The position numbers and the translations under genes were made by a program. From contig JAKQKE010000114.1 in NCBI GenBank assembly GCA_029560805.1, positions 20,667-84,666 on the forward strand: DNA of 64,000 bases, given 5' to 3'. The stretch is from Spirochaetota bacterium. Its GTDB lineage: Bacteria; Spirochaetota; Spirochaetia; Treponematales; UBA12059. The notes under the pieces were generated by a model, which ran no database searches, was not told the origin of the DNA, and saw only the letters and a program-made list of their open reading frames with translations. Positions 16,934 through 25,026 of this stretch are shown here, in pieces. Numbering within the stretch: position 1 is the stretch's first letter; each line of letters begins with the position of its first letter.

Positions 16934-17862
16934 GGCGCCCGCTCCGCCTCGTCGAGGCTGTCCGCGACCGCGCGGGCCGCTGCGACGGCGTCAGCCAGGC
17001 CGGCTTCGACCGAGCCCGCGAAACGGGCGGCGTCCCCGGACGAAAGGATCGCGGCCGCGGCGTCGCGGGTAGGACCCGGCACGGGGCCCTCCGGGGAGAG
17101 CGCTATCTCGGACGCCGTCATGGCGCTCCAGTCGACGCCGGTCCTGGTCCCGACGAAACGCCTGACGGCGGCGCAGAGCGCGGCCCAGGCGGCCGTCTCC
17201 GGCTCGATCTCGACGACCGCTTCCAGTAGAGCGTCGAATTCCTTCCGGCTCCTCGCGGCGGCCCATCGCGCCTTGATGGCGCCGAACCAGGGCGCGGCGC
17301 GGAAGGCCGCGGTCAGGCCGGCGAGCAGCGCGACCAGGGCGACGCCTCCGGCGAGGTAGAGCCGCGAGCGGAGCCCCGGAGGCTCGAGCTGGGGCAGCAA
17401 GACGGGAGGCCGCAGGCTGGTCAGGGCGCTGGCGCAGTCGAAGCGTAGGCCCGTCACGGCGAGGCCGCCAAGCTCCATGCCCGGGATGAGGCCCCGGCCC
17501 GCCGTCCACGGGACGAAGCGGACGATCAGTATCGGCTGGCCGCCTCGACGCTCGAGCCGGGCCGACAGGATCTCGACCTCGGGAGCCCCGGTCTCGGGAG
17601 CCCCGGCCTCGTCGGGCCGCTCGGAGACGACGGCCAGGACGGCCTCGCTCCAGGAAGCCGTTCCAGGATCGAGGGTCGCGTAGGCCAGCGTCGCCTGCCC
17701 GGGGTAGAAGGTAGGAGGGTCGAACTCGACTCTCAGGATAGAAGCCTCCGCCGCCTCGGCGCGAGCGCCCGTCGGCGCGGCGGCCAGGAGGGCTACGGCG
17801 AGCGCCGCGCCCACGAGCGGGCCGCCGACGCGGCGGCGGGGGCGCCGCCCGATGACGCCCAT
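16930..17862 (-). CDS. Bat-operon membrane protein of unknown family (DUF4381-like position)
   Basis: 310 residues. A signal peptide (GAALAVALLAAAPTGARAEA) is followed by an extracytoplasmic beta-rich part opening ILRVEFDPPTFYPGQATLAY, which resembles the first domain of BatD. One membrane helix follows near 175 (LYLAGGVALVALLAGLTAAF), then a helical cytoplasmic tail with KEFDALLEAVVEIEPETAAW. In other bacteria the gene between DUF58 and batA codes for a DUF4381-type protein with a comparable helix and tail; here it has an added exported domain. Start ATG overlaps the DUF58 stop by one base (TGATG). Function is inferred only from the operon. Confidence 0.7.
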   Translation of the reverse strand: MGVIGRRPRRRVGGPLVGAALAVALLAAAPTGARAEAAEASILRVEFDPPTFYPGQATLAYATLDPGTASWSEAVLAVVSERPDEAGAPETGAPEVEILSARLERRGGQPILIVRFVPWTAGRGLIPGMELGGLAVTGLRFDCASALTSLRPPVLLPQLEPPGLRSRLYLAGGVALVALLAGLTAAFRAAPWFGAIKARWAAARSRKEFDALLEAVVEIEPETAAWAALCAAVRRFVGTRTGVDWSAMTASEIALSPEGPVPGPTRDAAAAILSSGDAARFAGSVEAGLADAVAAARAVADSLDEAERAP

Positions 17863-18769
17863 CAGGCGCTCCTCCTCCGGCCGAAAAAGGCGATGAGCTC
17901 CTCGACCGGGTCGGTGGACGAGTCCATCTCGAGATACGGCACCTTGGCCGCGGACAGCGCCACGAGCCACTCGAGCCGGGCGGCCTTGGCCCATCGCTCC
18001 CGCTCGCGGCGGTACGCGGCCGAGCGGGGCGTCACGAGGCGCCGCTCGCCCGACTCGGCGTCGGCCGATCGCAGCGTCAGGCCGAGGGCGGGCGGGGCCG
18101 AGTCCAGGCGGTCGTGCACGCGCAGGGCCGCGACGTCGTTGCGCCTGGCCAGCAGGGCCAGGGGCAGGGCGTAGCCCGAGCACATGAAGTCCGAGACGAC
18201 GAGGACGAGGCTACGGCGTTTCAGGATGGACGAGGCGGCGGTCAGGGCCGCGCCGAGTTCTGACCCGAACCGCGCCGGCCCCGCGGCGCTCGCCGGCGCA
18301 GCGGCGCTCGCCGGCCCCGCGGCGAGACGTTCCATGAGCGCCCGGGCGGCTCCCTGGCCCGAGGCCGGCGCGCGGCCGTCCATCGCGGTGGCGCCGCCGA
18401 AGAATAGCGCGCCCACCCTGATGCCGTTGAGCGAGCAGGCGTAGGCCAGGAGCGAGGCGGCCAGGGCGGCGGTCTCGCGCTTGGCCCGGCCGGCGCCGAA
18501 GTCCATCGAGCGGGACTCGTCGACGATCAGGTAGAGCGTCAGGTCGCGGTCGTCCTTATAGGTCTTGACGAAGGGCCGACCGAAGCGCGCGGTCGCGTTC
18601 CAGTCCATGCGCAGCGCGTCATCGGTAGCCTCGTACTCGCGGAGCGCCTCGAAGTCCATGCCGCGCCCCTTGAACACCGACCTGAAGCCGCCCGAGGCGA
18701 GCGCCTCGGACAGGGCCGGCGCGGCGAACACGAGGGCGCGTATCCGCTCGCGCAGCGAAGCGTCGTCCA

Positions 18770-18770
<1 letters not shown>
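17862..18770 (-). CDS. DUF58 protein (VWA-like MoxR partner)
   Basis: 302 residues. The DUF58 signature is complete at about 36-75: GRGMDFEALREYEATDDALR followed by MDWNATARFGRPFVKTYKDD. A VWA-like metal site follows at DESRSMD (84-90) and LVLVVSDFMCSGY near 195. DUF58 proteins are adaptors or targets of MoxR ATPases. The ATG overlaps the moxR stop by one base. In the centre are low-complexity Ala/Gly/Pro stretches, probably a loop. It is the second gene of the bat operon. Confidence 0.92.
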
Positions 18771-19783
<1,013 letters not shown>

Positions 19784-19828
19784 GCTGCCTGCTCCATTTC
19801 CCGCTCTATAGGCGTCGTCACCGTCCAT

Positions 19829-19856
19829 AGTATACGGCCCCGGCCCCTCCGGACAA
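19829..19856 (-). promoter_or_regulatory. Promoter of the bat operon
   Basis: Minus strand TTGTCC (19851-19856), 16 bases, TATACT (19829-19834). It lies about 45 bases before the chosen moxR start and rules out the longer N-terminus. Confidence 0.65.
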
Positions 19857-20432
19857 GTCTGGGCGAGATCGACGCGCCCGCGAGGCCGATGCTAGGAACG
19901 TCTCGCGCGGAGGAACTGGGGAGGAGGGCTTGTACGACGGAATACGGAACATGATGGACAGGATAAGGACAAGATGAACAAGATGGGAAGAGCTTCGGCC
20001 TTAGTCCTCATCCTTTCCATCCTTCTTCCAACCTGTCATCCTGTTCTCGTTTTCGCGTATACTGTTTCCTCCGCGCCATAGCGCCTTCGTGGCTTGGTGT
20101 GAGATCTTCTTAGGCAAGGCCTCACACCAAGACACCAAGACACCAAGACACCAAGACACCAAGGCACGAAGGAATAGTAAAAAACAGAACAGGATGATCA
20201 GGATGAAGGCAAGATGGACAAGATGAAGACCTAAGCTATAGCTTTTATTATCTTGTCCATCCTGTCCAAATCTTGATCATCTTGTTCCGCTTTATCCCTA
20301 TCCCCTCCGCGCCATAGCGCCTTCGTGGTTTGGCGCGAAACTCCCTATCCATTCCCGCTCATCGGGCCATCCTTCTTGCATCCGGTCATCCTGTTCTCGT
20401 TTTCGCGGATACCGCTTCTTCCGAACCGCGGC
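19857..20432. repeat. Gene-free repeat island with direct and inverted repeats
   Basis: No credible gene. Five direct 9-base units ACACCAAG(A/G) lie at about 20124-20165. Their flank CTCACACCAAG (from 20121) is inverted relative to CTTGGTGTGAG (20093-20103), giving a possible long hairpin with GCCTTCGTGG/GGCACGAAGG arms. A second motif family built from GGATGA, ACAAGATG and AAGATGGACAAGATG (about 19955-19990 and 20185-20228) is inverted relative to TTATCTTGTCCATCCTGTCC (about 20247-20266). The segments CATCCTGTTCTCGTTTTCGC and GCGCCATAGCGCCTTCGTGG each occur twice (near 20037/20388 and 20074/20309). The whole looks like a partly duplicated intergenic element. Confidence 0.8.
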
Positions 20433-21725
20433 TCAGGCGGGCCCGAGGGAGGCGTAGCGCTCCGCGGTGGCCCACAGCCCGAGCGCCGGATTGCGCACGA
20501 AGAAAATCTCCTCGCCGCCCACCTCGTTCCAGCCGTCGGCCAGCGACGCCGGGTCGTAGCGGCGCAACGCCTCGCGCCAATCGGCCCAGGCGTAGCCGAC
20601 GCCGGCCAGGTCGGCCGCGGACAGGCCGCCGGCCGCGTAGGTCACCGCGAAGCGCCCATCGGGCGAGCCATGGGCCAGGTGGGCGGCGCCGGCCAGGTCG
20701 CCGGACAGCTCGCCTGACTCGACCAGAGCGCGCACGGCCTCGGAACCGCGGTAGCCGTAGTCGCGGATGGTCTCGTCGATGCTCTTGTCCTCGCCGAAGC
20801 TATCGACGCCGGGGGCTATCACCAGGAGCTCGCCGGAGTCGGCAATCGCCAGCCTGGTACGATAGACGGCCTTGTTGCCGAGCCAGGTGGACTTGAACGA
20901 GCCGGGGTCCAGGTAGACGACGACCTTGTCAGCCGGCCGCTCCAGATACTCGATATTGACCTCGGCTGACAGGGCCGCCGCCCTCGAGAAGGCCTCCCGG
21001 CCGCCGCCTACGAACAGGCCCCTCGTCGCCTCGCCGCCGCGCCCGTCCGGCCCGACGACCGTCATCGCGTAGAGCGCCGGGATGGGGCCCAGGAAGCGCT
21101 CCTGGGCGTAGTCGAGCACCGCCCGGACCGGCGTATCGACCCGGCCGAGGGTCCGCTCGATGCCGTAGGCGGCGCCGAGCCAGTGCGAGCGGTCGATGCC
21201 GTCCTTGCCTCCCAGGCCGACGAACAGGTTCTTCGAGTAGTTGGCCATGCCGACGACCTCGTGCGGCACCACCTGGCCGAGCGACAGCACCAGGTCGAAG
21301 CCGCCGTCGGCGACGAGGCGGTTGACCTGGGCCGGCCAGTCGAAGCCGCACAGGCCCTCGGAAGCCTCGCGGACGAAGGCCGCCGGGACGCGCCCCAGCT
21401 CGACCACGTCTCGGCGCCAGTCGTGCGGCCTGAACAGCTCGGGAGGCACGCCGGGGAACACCGCCTCGACGGCCGCGTCGGTCATCGGGCGATGCGTGCC
21501 GAGGGCCGGCATCACCGCCGCGAGCGCGTCGCCGTAGTAGTCGTAGGCGGCCTTGAGCAGGATCCCGGCCCGGGCGTGGCTCCGCGTACCGTCGGGCGGC
21601 ACCGCGAGGACCCGGTGGCGCGGCCCCGCGGCGGCGAGCGCCTCGATCAGGGCAGCGGCCAGCTCCTCGTCGCCTATGGAGTCGGTCGCCCCTCCGCGCG
21701 CGTATACGCATTCGTCGATTCGCAT
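20433..21725 (-). CDS. LarA-like (DUF2088) nickel-pincer racemase family protein
   Basis: 430 residues. LarA proteins are lactate racemases that use a nickel pincer nucleotide; the wider family racemises or epimerises other 2-hydroxyacids. Seen here: VLAVPPDGTRSHARAGILL (LarA has a P-D-x-T-R-x loop), MPALGTHRPMTDA (the GTHRxM motif) and VVPHEVVGMANYSKNLFVGL in place of the HxxxGYSGG segment. The C-terminal part ends in a region with ALGLWATAERYASL. No larB, larC or larE cofactor genes are nearby. The ATG at 21725 has AAAGGA six bases before; two codons upstream another ATG abuts that site. Substrate cannot be named. Confidence 0.8.
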   Translation of the reverse strand: MRIDECVYARGGATDSIGDEELAAALIEALAAAGPRHRVLAVPPDGTRSHARAGILLKAAYDYYGDALAAVMPALGTHRPMTDAAVEAVFPGVPPELFRPHDWRRDVVELGRVPAAFVREASEGLCGFDWPAQVNRLVADGGFDLVLSLGQVVPHEVVGMANYSKNLFVGLGGKDGIDRSHWLGAAYGIERTLGRVDTPVRAVLDYAQERFLGPIPALYAMTVVGPDGRGGEATRGLFVGGGREAFSRAAALSAEVNIEYLERPADKVVVYLDPGSFKSTWLGNKAVYRTRLAIADSGELLVIAPGVDSFGEDKSIDETIRDYGYRGSEAVRALVESGELSGDLAGAAHLAHGSPDGRFAVTYAAGGLSAADLAGVGYAWADWREALRRYDPASLADGWNEVGGEEIFFVRNPALGLWATAERYASLGPA

Positions 21726-21809
21726 CGTCATTCCTTTAAGCCGCTATCCCCGAGGCGACGATAGGGCGGGCGTATGATACCACGGAAGCGCCCGCGGTTT
21801 TAAGCCCGC

Positions 21810-21838
21810 TTGCGCTACGGGCCGGCTGGCCGCATACT
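21810..21838 (+). promoter_or_regulatory. Promoter of the 6-phosphogluconolactonase gene, leaderless
   Basis: TTGCGC (21810-21815), 17 bases, CATACT (21833-21838), then seven bases to the ATG at 21846. No Shine-Dalgarno between. Confidence 0.6.
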
Positions 21839-21845
21839 GCTGGCC

Positions 21846-22583
21846 ATGATCGAGACGAGACGCTTCGACGACGAGGCGGCCTGGATAGGCGCCGTCCTGG
21901 CCGACGCGGCCGGGGCCGTACAGGAGGCCGAGGCCGAGGGGCGGCGGGCCGTCCTATGCCTGGCCGGCGGCCGGACGCCGGAGCCGGCCTATCGCGCCGT
22001 CGCCGCGTGGCTGGCCGCCAGGGCGCGCGGCCCCGGCCGTCCCGCGCGGCCCGTCCTGCTCGTGCCCGGAGACGAGCGGCTCGAGCCACGCGGGCCCTCC
22101 GACCTGAACGACACGATGCTCAGGCGCGCCTTCGCCCCGGCCCTGGACTTAGGCGCGGCCGAGCTGGCCGCCTGGAACGTCTCCGCCGGGGAGCGCGCCG
22201 CCGTCGCGGCGATGGCCGCCCTCGTCGCGTCCATCGCCTCCGGCATGCCGTCGGCCGCGCCGCTCTTCGACCGCTGCTACCTGGGCCTCGGCGCCGACGG
22301 CCACGTCGCCGGCGTCTTCCCCGGCAGCCCGGCCGCCCGTCGGGCCGGTTCCCGTTCCGCGCCCATAGCCGTCGCCGGTACGGCGCCCGAGGAGCCGCGC
22401 GCCCGCGTCAGCCTGTCCCTCCCGACCCTCGCCTCGACCCGAGGCACGCGCTTCATCGTCCGCGCCGCCGGCAAGGAGGACGCGCTCCGCCGCCTGGCCT
22501 CCGGCGACCCGGCCTGCCCGGCGGTCGCCGCCGCGGCCGAAGGCGCTCTGGCGTTCGTGCTCGCCCGACAGGCGCGGCCATAA
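21846..22583 (+). CDS. pgl: 6-phosphogluconolactonase
   Basis: 245 residues. Hydrolyses 6-phosphoglucono-lactone in the oxidative pentose phosphate path. Typical family blocks: VLCLAGGRTPEPAYRAVAA (SGG-T-P motif), PVLLVPGDERLEPRGPSDLN (the W-x-x-x-D-E-R block), DRCYLGLGADGHVAGVFPGS (GxGxDGHxASLFPG), and RARVSLSLPTLASTRGTRF followed by GKEDALRR. Length is normal. The ATG at 21846 was preferred to one 12 codons upstream because the promoter lies between them. The gene stands alone; no zwf or gnd is in the window. Confidence 0.9.
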   Translation: MIETRRFDDEAAWIGAVLADAAGAVQEAEAEGRRAVLCLAGGRTPEPAYRAVAAWLAARARGPGRPARPVLLVPGDERLEPRGPSDLNDTMLRRAFAPALDLGAAELAAWNVSAGERAAVAAMAALVASIASGMPSAAPLFDRCYLGLGADGHVAGVFPGSPAARRAGSRSAPIAVAGTAPEEPRARVSLSLPTLASTRGTRFIVRAAGKEDALRRLASGDPACPAVAAAAEGALAFVLARQARP

Positions 22584-22617
22584 TCGGCTTCACGCCACTC
22601 CCTATCAGAACTTTCCC

Positions 22618-22645
22618 TTGACGAATCCCTGATCCGGCCTACACT
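22618..22645 (+). promoter_or_regulatory. Promoter candidate upstream of the 21-bp array
   Basis: TTGACG (22618-22623), 16 bases, TACACT (22640-22645), with an ATG six bases later at 22652. The frame from that ATG runs through the repeats and then overlaps the next gene out of frame, so it is probably not coding in full. The promoter may serve the gene at 23097 through a leader of about 450 bases. Confidence 0.45.
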
Positions 22646-22791
22646 GAGCCCATGGCTTCCAGCCGCCACGGGCGAACGGAAGCATCCACATCGGGAGCCT
22701 GCAGCAATTCGCCGTGTCGAACCCGCGCTGACCGGAGGCTCCTAATCATAGCAAGCGACGCCTGCCCCCTGATTCCATCCGACCATGACGG

Positions 22792-23001
22792 ATCGATCAT
22801 GGAACATCGCCCATCGATCCCGGAACATCGCCCATCGATCGCCGAATATCACTCTTCGATCGCCGAATATCGCTCATCGATCGCCGAATATCGCTCATCG
22901 ATCCCTGAACATGGCTCATCGATCCCGGAAGATCGCCCATCGATCTCGGAAGATCGCCCATTGATCGCCGAATATCGCTCATCGATCGCCGAATATCGCT
23001 C
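22792..23001. repeat. Ten tandem 21-bp repeats, iteron-like
   Basis: Ten consecutive 21-bp units, 22792 to 23001, consensus ATCGATCGCCGAATATCGCTC with two variant classes (CGCCGAATATCGCTC and CCCGGAACATCGCCC-like). Exactly 21 bp is two helical turns, so each unit faces the same side of the DNA. All frames stay largely open because the unit is a multiple of three; the plus frame reads heptads such as SIAEYRS. Unit-to-unit changes are not concentrated at third positions of any one frame, which argues against selection on a peptide. It sits 95 bases upstream of the 23097 gene. Confidence 0.9.
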
Positions 23002-23096
23002 CCCGGCCAGGCAAGGCCGCTTCCATGTCCGGCTACACGGCTCCCGAGTACAAAAAGCCGTCATTGGCGGCACCAATACACGTTTGGAGGTGGGCG

Positions 23097-23789
23097 ATGG
23101 CCACATCGATTCATGCCAGGTTCCTTCAGGACGCCAGGACTCTCCTGGAACAGGCATCGGGGCTACCGGAGCTGGCCTCGGAGCTGAAGGAGTACGGCTA
23201 CACGCCGGGCAAGTTCCAGGAAGGGTTCAAGCTGCTCGAAGAAGCCGAGGTTCTGTCCAGGCGCAAGGCGGTCGAGTACGGCGAGAAGTACGAGAGCAGC
23301 GCCAAGCTCGTCAAGGCCTGGAAGGGCGCCAACGTCCTGTACCAGAAGGCCCTGAAGGTGGCCCGCGTGGCCCTGCGCGACGCCCCCAAGAGCACCGAGG
23401 CTCTCGGTCTGGGCGGCCCGCGCAACCTGAGCGTCTCCGGGTGGTACGAGCAGGCCGGCGACTTCTACGCGAACCTGTTGGCCAACGACGGCTACGTACG
23501 AGCCCTGGGCGCCTTCGGCTATTCCCGCGAGCGCCTCGTCGAGGAACGGCGGGTTATCGAGGCCGTCATGGATACGAGGGACGAGACGGCTATCGAGGCC
23601 GCCCAAGCCAAGGCGGTTACCGCCGCCCGCGACCGGAAGCTCAAGGAACTGGACGACTGGGTCTCCGACCTCCGCGCGATCTGCGAGGTGGCCTTCTACG
23701 AGAAGCGCGACGAGCTACCGAAGCTCGGCCCCCTCGCGCCGACCGTACGCAGGCATAGCGGCGGCAAGAAGAAGGTCAAGGCGGCGTAG
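23097..23789 (+). CDS. Conserved-looking helical protein of unknown function
   Basis: 230 residues, not recognised. No signal peptide or membrane helix. Nearly all helical by eye: LLEQASGLPELASELKEYGY, KFQEGFKLLEEAEVLSRRKA, KALKVARVALRDAPKSTEAL, then a long charged helix (about 165-210) ending LDDWVSDLRAICEVAFYEKR, and a basic tail GGKKKVKAA that could touch nucleic acid. The ATG at 23097 has GGAGGTG at ideal distance; the frame opens at 23025 with no such site. A 21-bp repeat array lies directly upstream and a large hairpin cluster directly downstream. GC hairpin at 23801-23828 may end the transcript. Confidence 0.75.
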   Translation: MATSIHARFLQDARTLLEQASGLPELASELKEYGYTPGKFQEGFKLLEEAEVLSRRKAVEYGEKYESSAKLVKAWKGANVLYQKALKVARVALRDAPKSTEALGLGGPRNLSVSGWYEQAGDFYANLLANDGYVRALGAFGYSRERLVEERRVIEAVMDTRDETAIEAAQAKAVTAARDRKLKELDDWVSDLRAICEVAFYEKRDELPKLGPLAPTVRRHSGGKKKVKAA

Positions 23790-23800
23790 GGACGAGCAGC

Positions 23801-24152
23801 GCCCCGATCCGGTTCAACGGATCGGGGCTTCCCTTCGGGGGCGACGAAGGAGACGCCCCGCGCTTACCCGTAACGGGTTTTCGTCCATACCGGGGATGGA
23901 CGCGAGAAACGAGGCCCCCGGGCCACGACGGCGTGCTCTCTGCACGTCGAGGGGCCCGGGTGGTTCCCTTCGGGGGCGACGAAGTAGACGCCCCGGTATG
24001 TCTCACTCTACTCGGGTTTTCGCGCGTAGCGAGGATGTATACGAGAAGCGCCCCGATCCGGGCCTCGACGGCGTGCTCCTTGCACGTCGAGAGGAACGGA
24101 TCGGGGCTTCCCTTCGGGGGCGACGAAGTAGACGCCTCGCTACGCGCGAAAA
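23801..24152. repeat. Three hairpin modules with a constant tail, between convergent gene ends
   Basis: A constant block TTCCCTTCGGGGGCGACGAA recurs at 23829, 23964 and 24108. Each is preceded by a different GC hairpin: 23801-23828 (11-bp stem GCCCCGATCCG, 6-base loop); GGCCCCCGGGCC-type stem around 23920-23962; and again GCCCCGATCCG with a 40-base insert (24050-24107). Inserts contain an inner hairpin CGACGGCGTGC/GCACGTCG in modules two and three. A perfect 18-bp inverted repeat (24017-24034 and 24135-24152) brackets module three and ends exactly at the stop codon of the RecA-like gene. A further hairpin GTCCAT/ATGGAC lies near 23883-23901. Confidence 0.9.
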
Positions 24153-24857
24153 CTAGGCTTCGGCGATCAGGAGAGTCTTCGAGTCAAGCTTTATGTTCAG
24201 GTCCTCGGGGTTCATGCGCCCGTGGTCCTTAACGACGATGAAGTGGATGTACTCGGCCTTGGGCTCGAGGATGATCAGCACGGTGATGCTGTCGAGGAAG
24301 GGCCTGAGGATCACCGGTACGTTCTTCTTGTCCAGGAGCGGCTCCTCGCCGGACATGGTGCAGGAGTACCAGAACTCGAGCTTCATCTCCTCGGCGAAGG
24401 CGCGGACCTTGGAGAAGTGCTCGGCGTCGGCGCGGGCGAAGTCGAAGCCGTCGGCGATGATGGCGTCGGCGTCGAAGCCGCCGTCGACGATCATCGCGCG
24501 GAGCGACTTGAGGATCTGGTCGGTGGTCACGCCCTCCTGGTTGAAGTTCATGATCACGCGGTTCTTCATCAGGTCGTCGTGGACGCTCGAGTGGTCCTCG
24601 AGGTTGCGCTTCTTGGCGAGCTCGGTGAAGATATTCTCGTACCACGAGATGACGTAGCTCGTGTGGGTGGTGAAGGAGACGTGGATGACTTTCTTGCCCT
24701 GCATGAGCTTGTCGAGGGCCAGCTGGACCAGCACGCTCGTCTTGCCTATGCCCTTGCGGCTCGCGATGACGCCGATATTACCAGCCTTGAGGCCGCCCTC
24801 GATGCCCCGCTCGAGGACGCGAACGGGACTCTTCTTGATCAGCTCCTCTTTCAGCAT
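24153..24857 (-). CDS. RecA/KaiC-like P-loop ATPase of unknown role
   Basis: 234 residues. Single RecA-fold domain: a lead-in ERGIEGGLKAGNIGVIASRK, Walker A SRKGIGKTS (33-41), then LVQLALDKLMQGKKVIHVSF as in KaiC/RadA-type proteins, and a Walker B-like ADAIIADGFDF near 130. The C-terminal part is beta-rich (DSITVLIILEPKAEYIHFIV). No zinc finger or Lon-like domain, so it is not RadA, and no second domain as in KaiC. AAGGAG lies five bases before the ATG. It follows EF-G on the same strand but a terminator separates them. Partner unknown. Confidence 0.8.
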   Translation of the reverse strand: MLKEELIKKSPVRVLERGIEGGLKAGNIGVIASRKGIGKTSVLVQLALDKLMQGKKVIHVSFTTHTSYVISWYENIFTELAKKRNLEDHSSVHDDLMKNRVIMNFNQEGVTTDQILKSLRAMIVDGGFDADAIIADGFDFARADAEHFSKVRAFAEEMKLEFWYSCTMSGEEPLLDKKNVPVILRPFLDSITVLIILEPKAEYIHFIVVKDHGRMNPEDLNIKLDSKTLLIAEA

Positions 24858-24980
24858 GGGAACTCCTTACGATGTCGGTTAGGTGTCGTGTAGTATATTG
24901 ATCGGTTCAACGCGGCCCCGGCGGGCCGCTCTCGGTGTACCACGTATACGAGTATACGGCCGTTCCGTACAAAACGCAAA

Positions 24981-25002
24981 CGGGCCGGAGAATTCCGGCC
25001 CG
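24981..25002 (-). terminator. Rho-independent terminator of fusA
   Basis: Nine-bp stem CGGGCCGGA/TCCGGCCCG with a four-base loop, followed on the minus strand by TTTGCGTTTTGT. It lies 25 bases past the EF-G stop codon. Confidence 0.85.
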
Positions 25003-25026
25003 CCCGCTACGGGCGCCGCCTCGCGG

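Noticed and set aside
20121-20170. Possible CRISPR or phase-variable gene at the ACACCAAG repeat
   Set aside because: Nine-base units without spacers and no surrounding reading frame with normal codon use.
22792-23001. Possible CRISPR array
   Set aside because: Units abut with no spacers and vary among themselves; no cas genes nearby.
22652-23758. Plus-strand frame with heptad repeats (SIAEYRS), preceded by a leaderless-type promoter
   Set aside because: It overlaps the well-supported 23097 gene by about 660 bases in another frame, and the repeat differences show no codon-position bias. The repeats keep several frames open merely because their unit is 21 bp.
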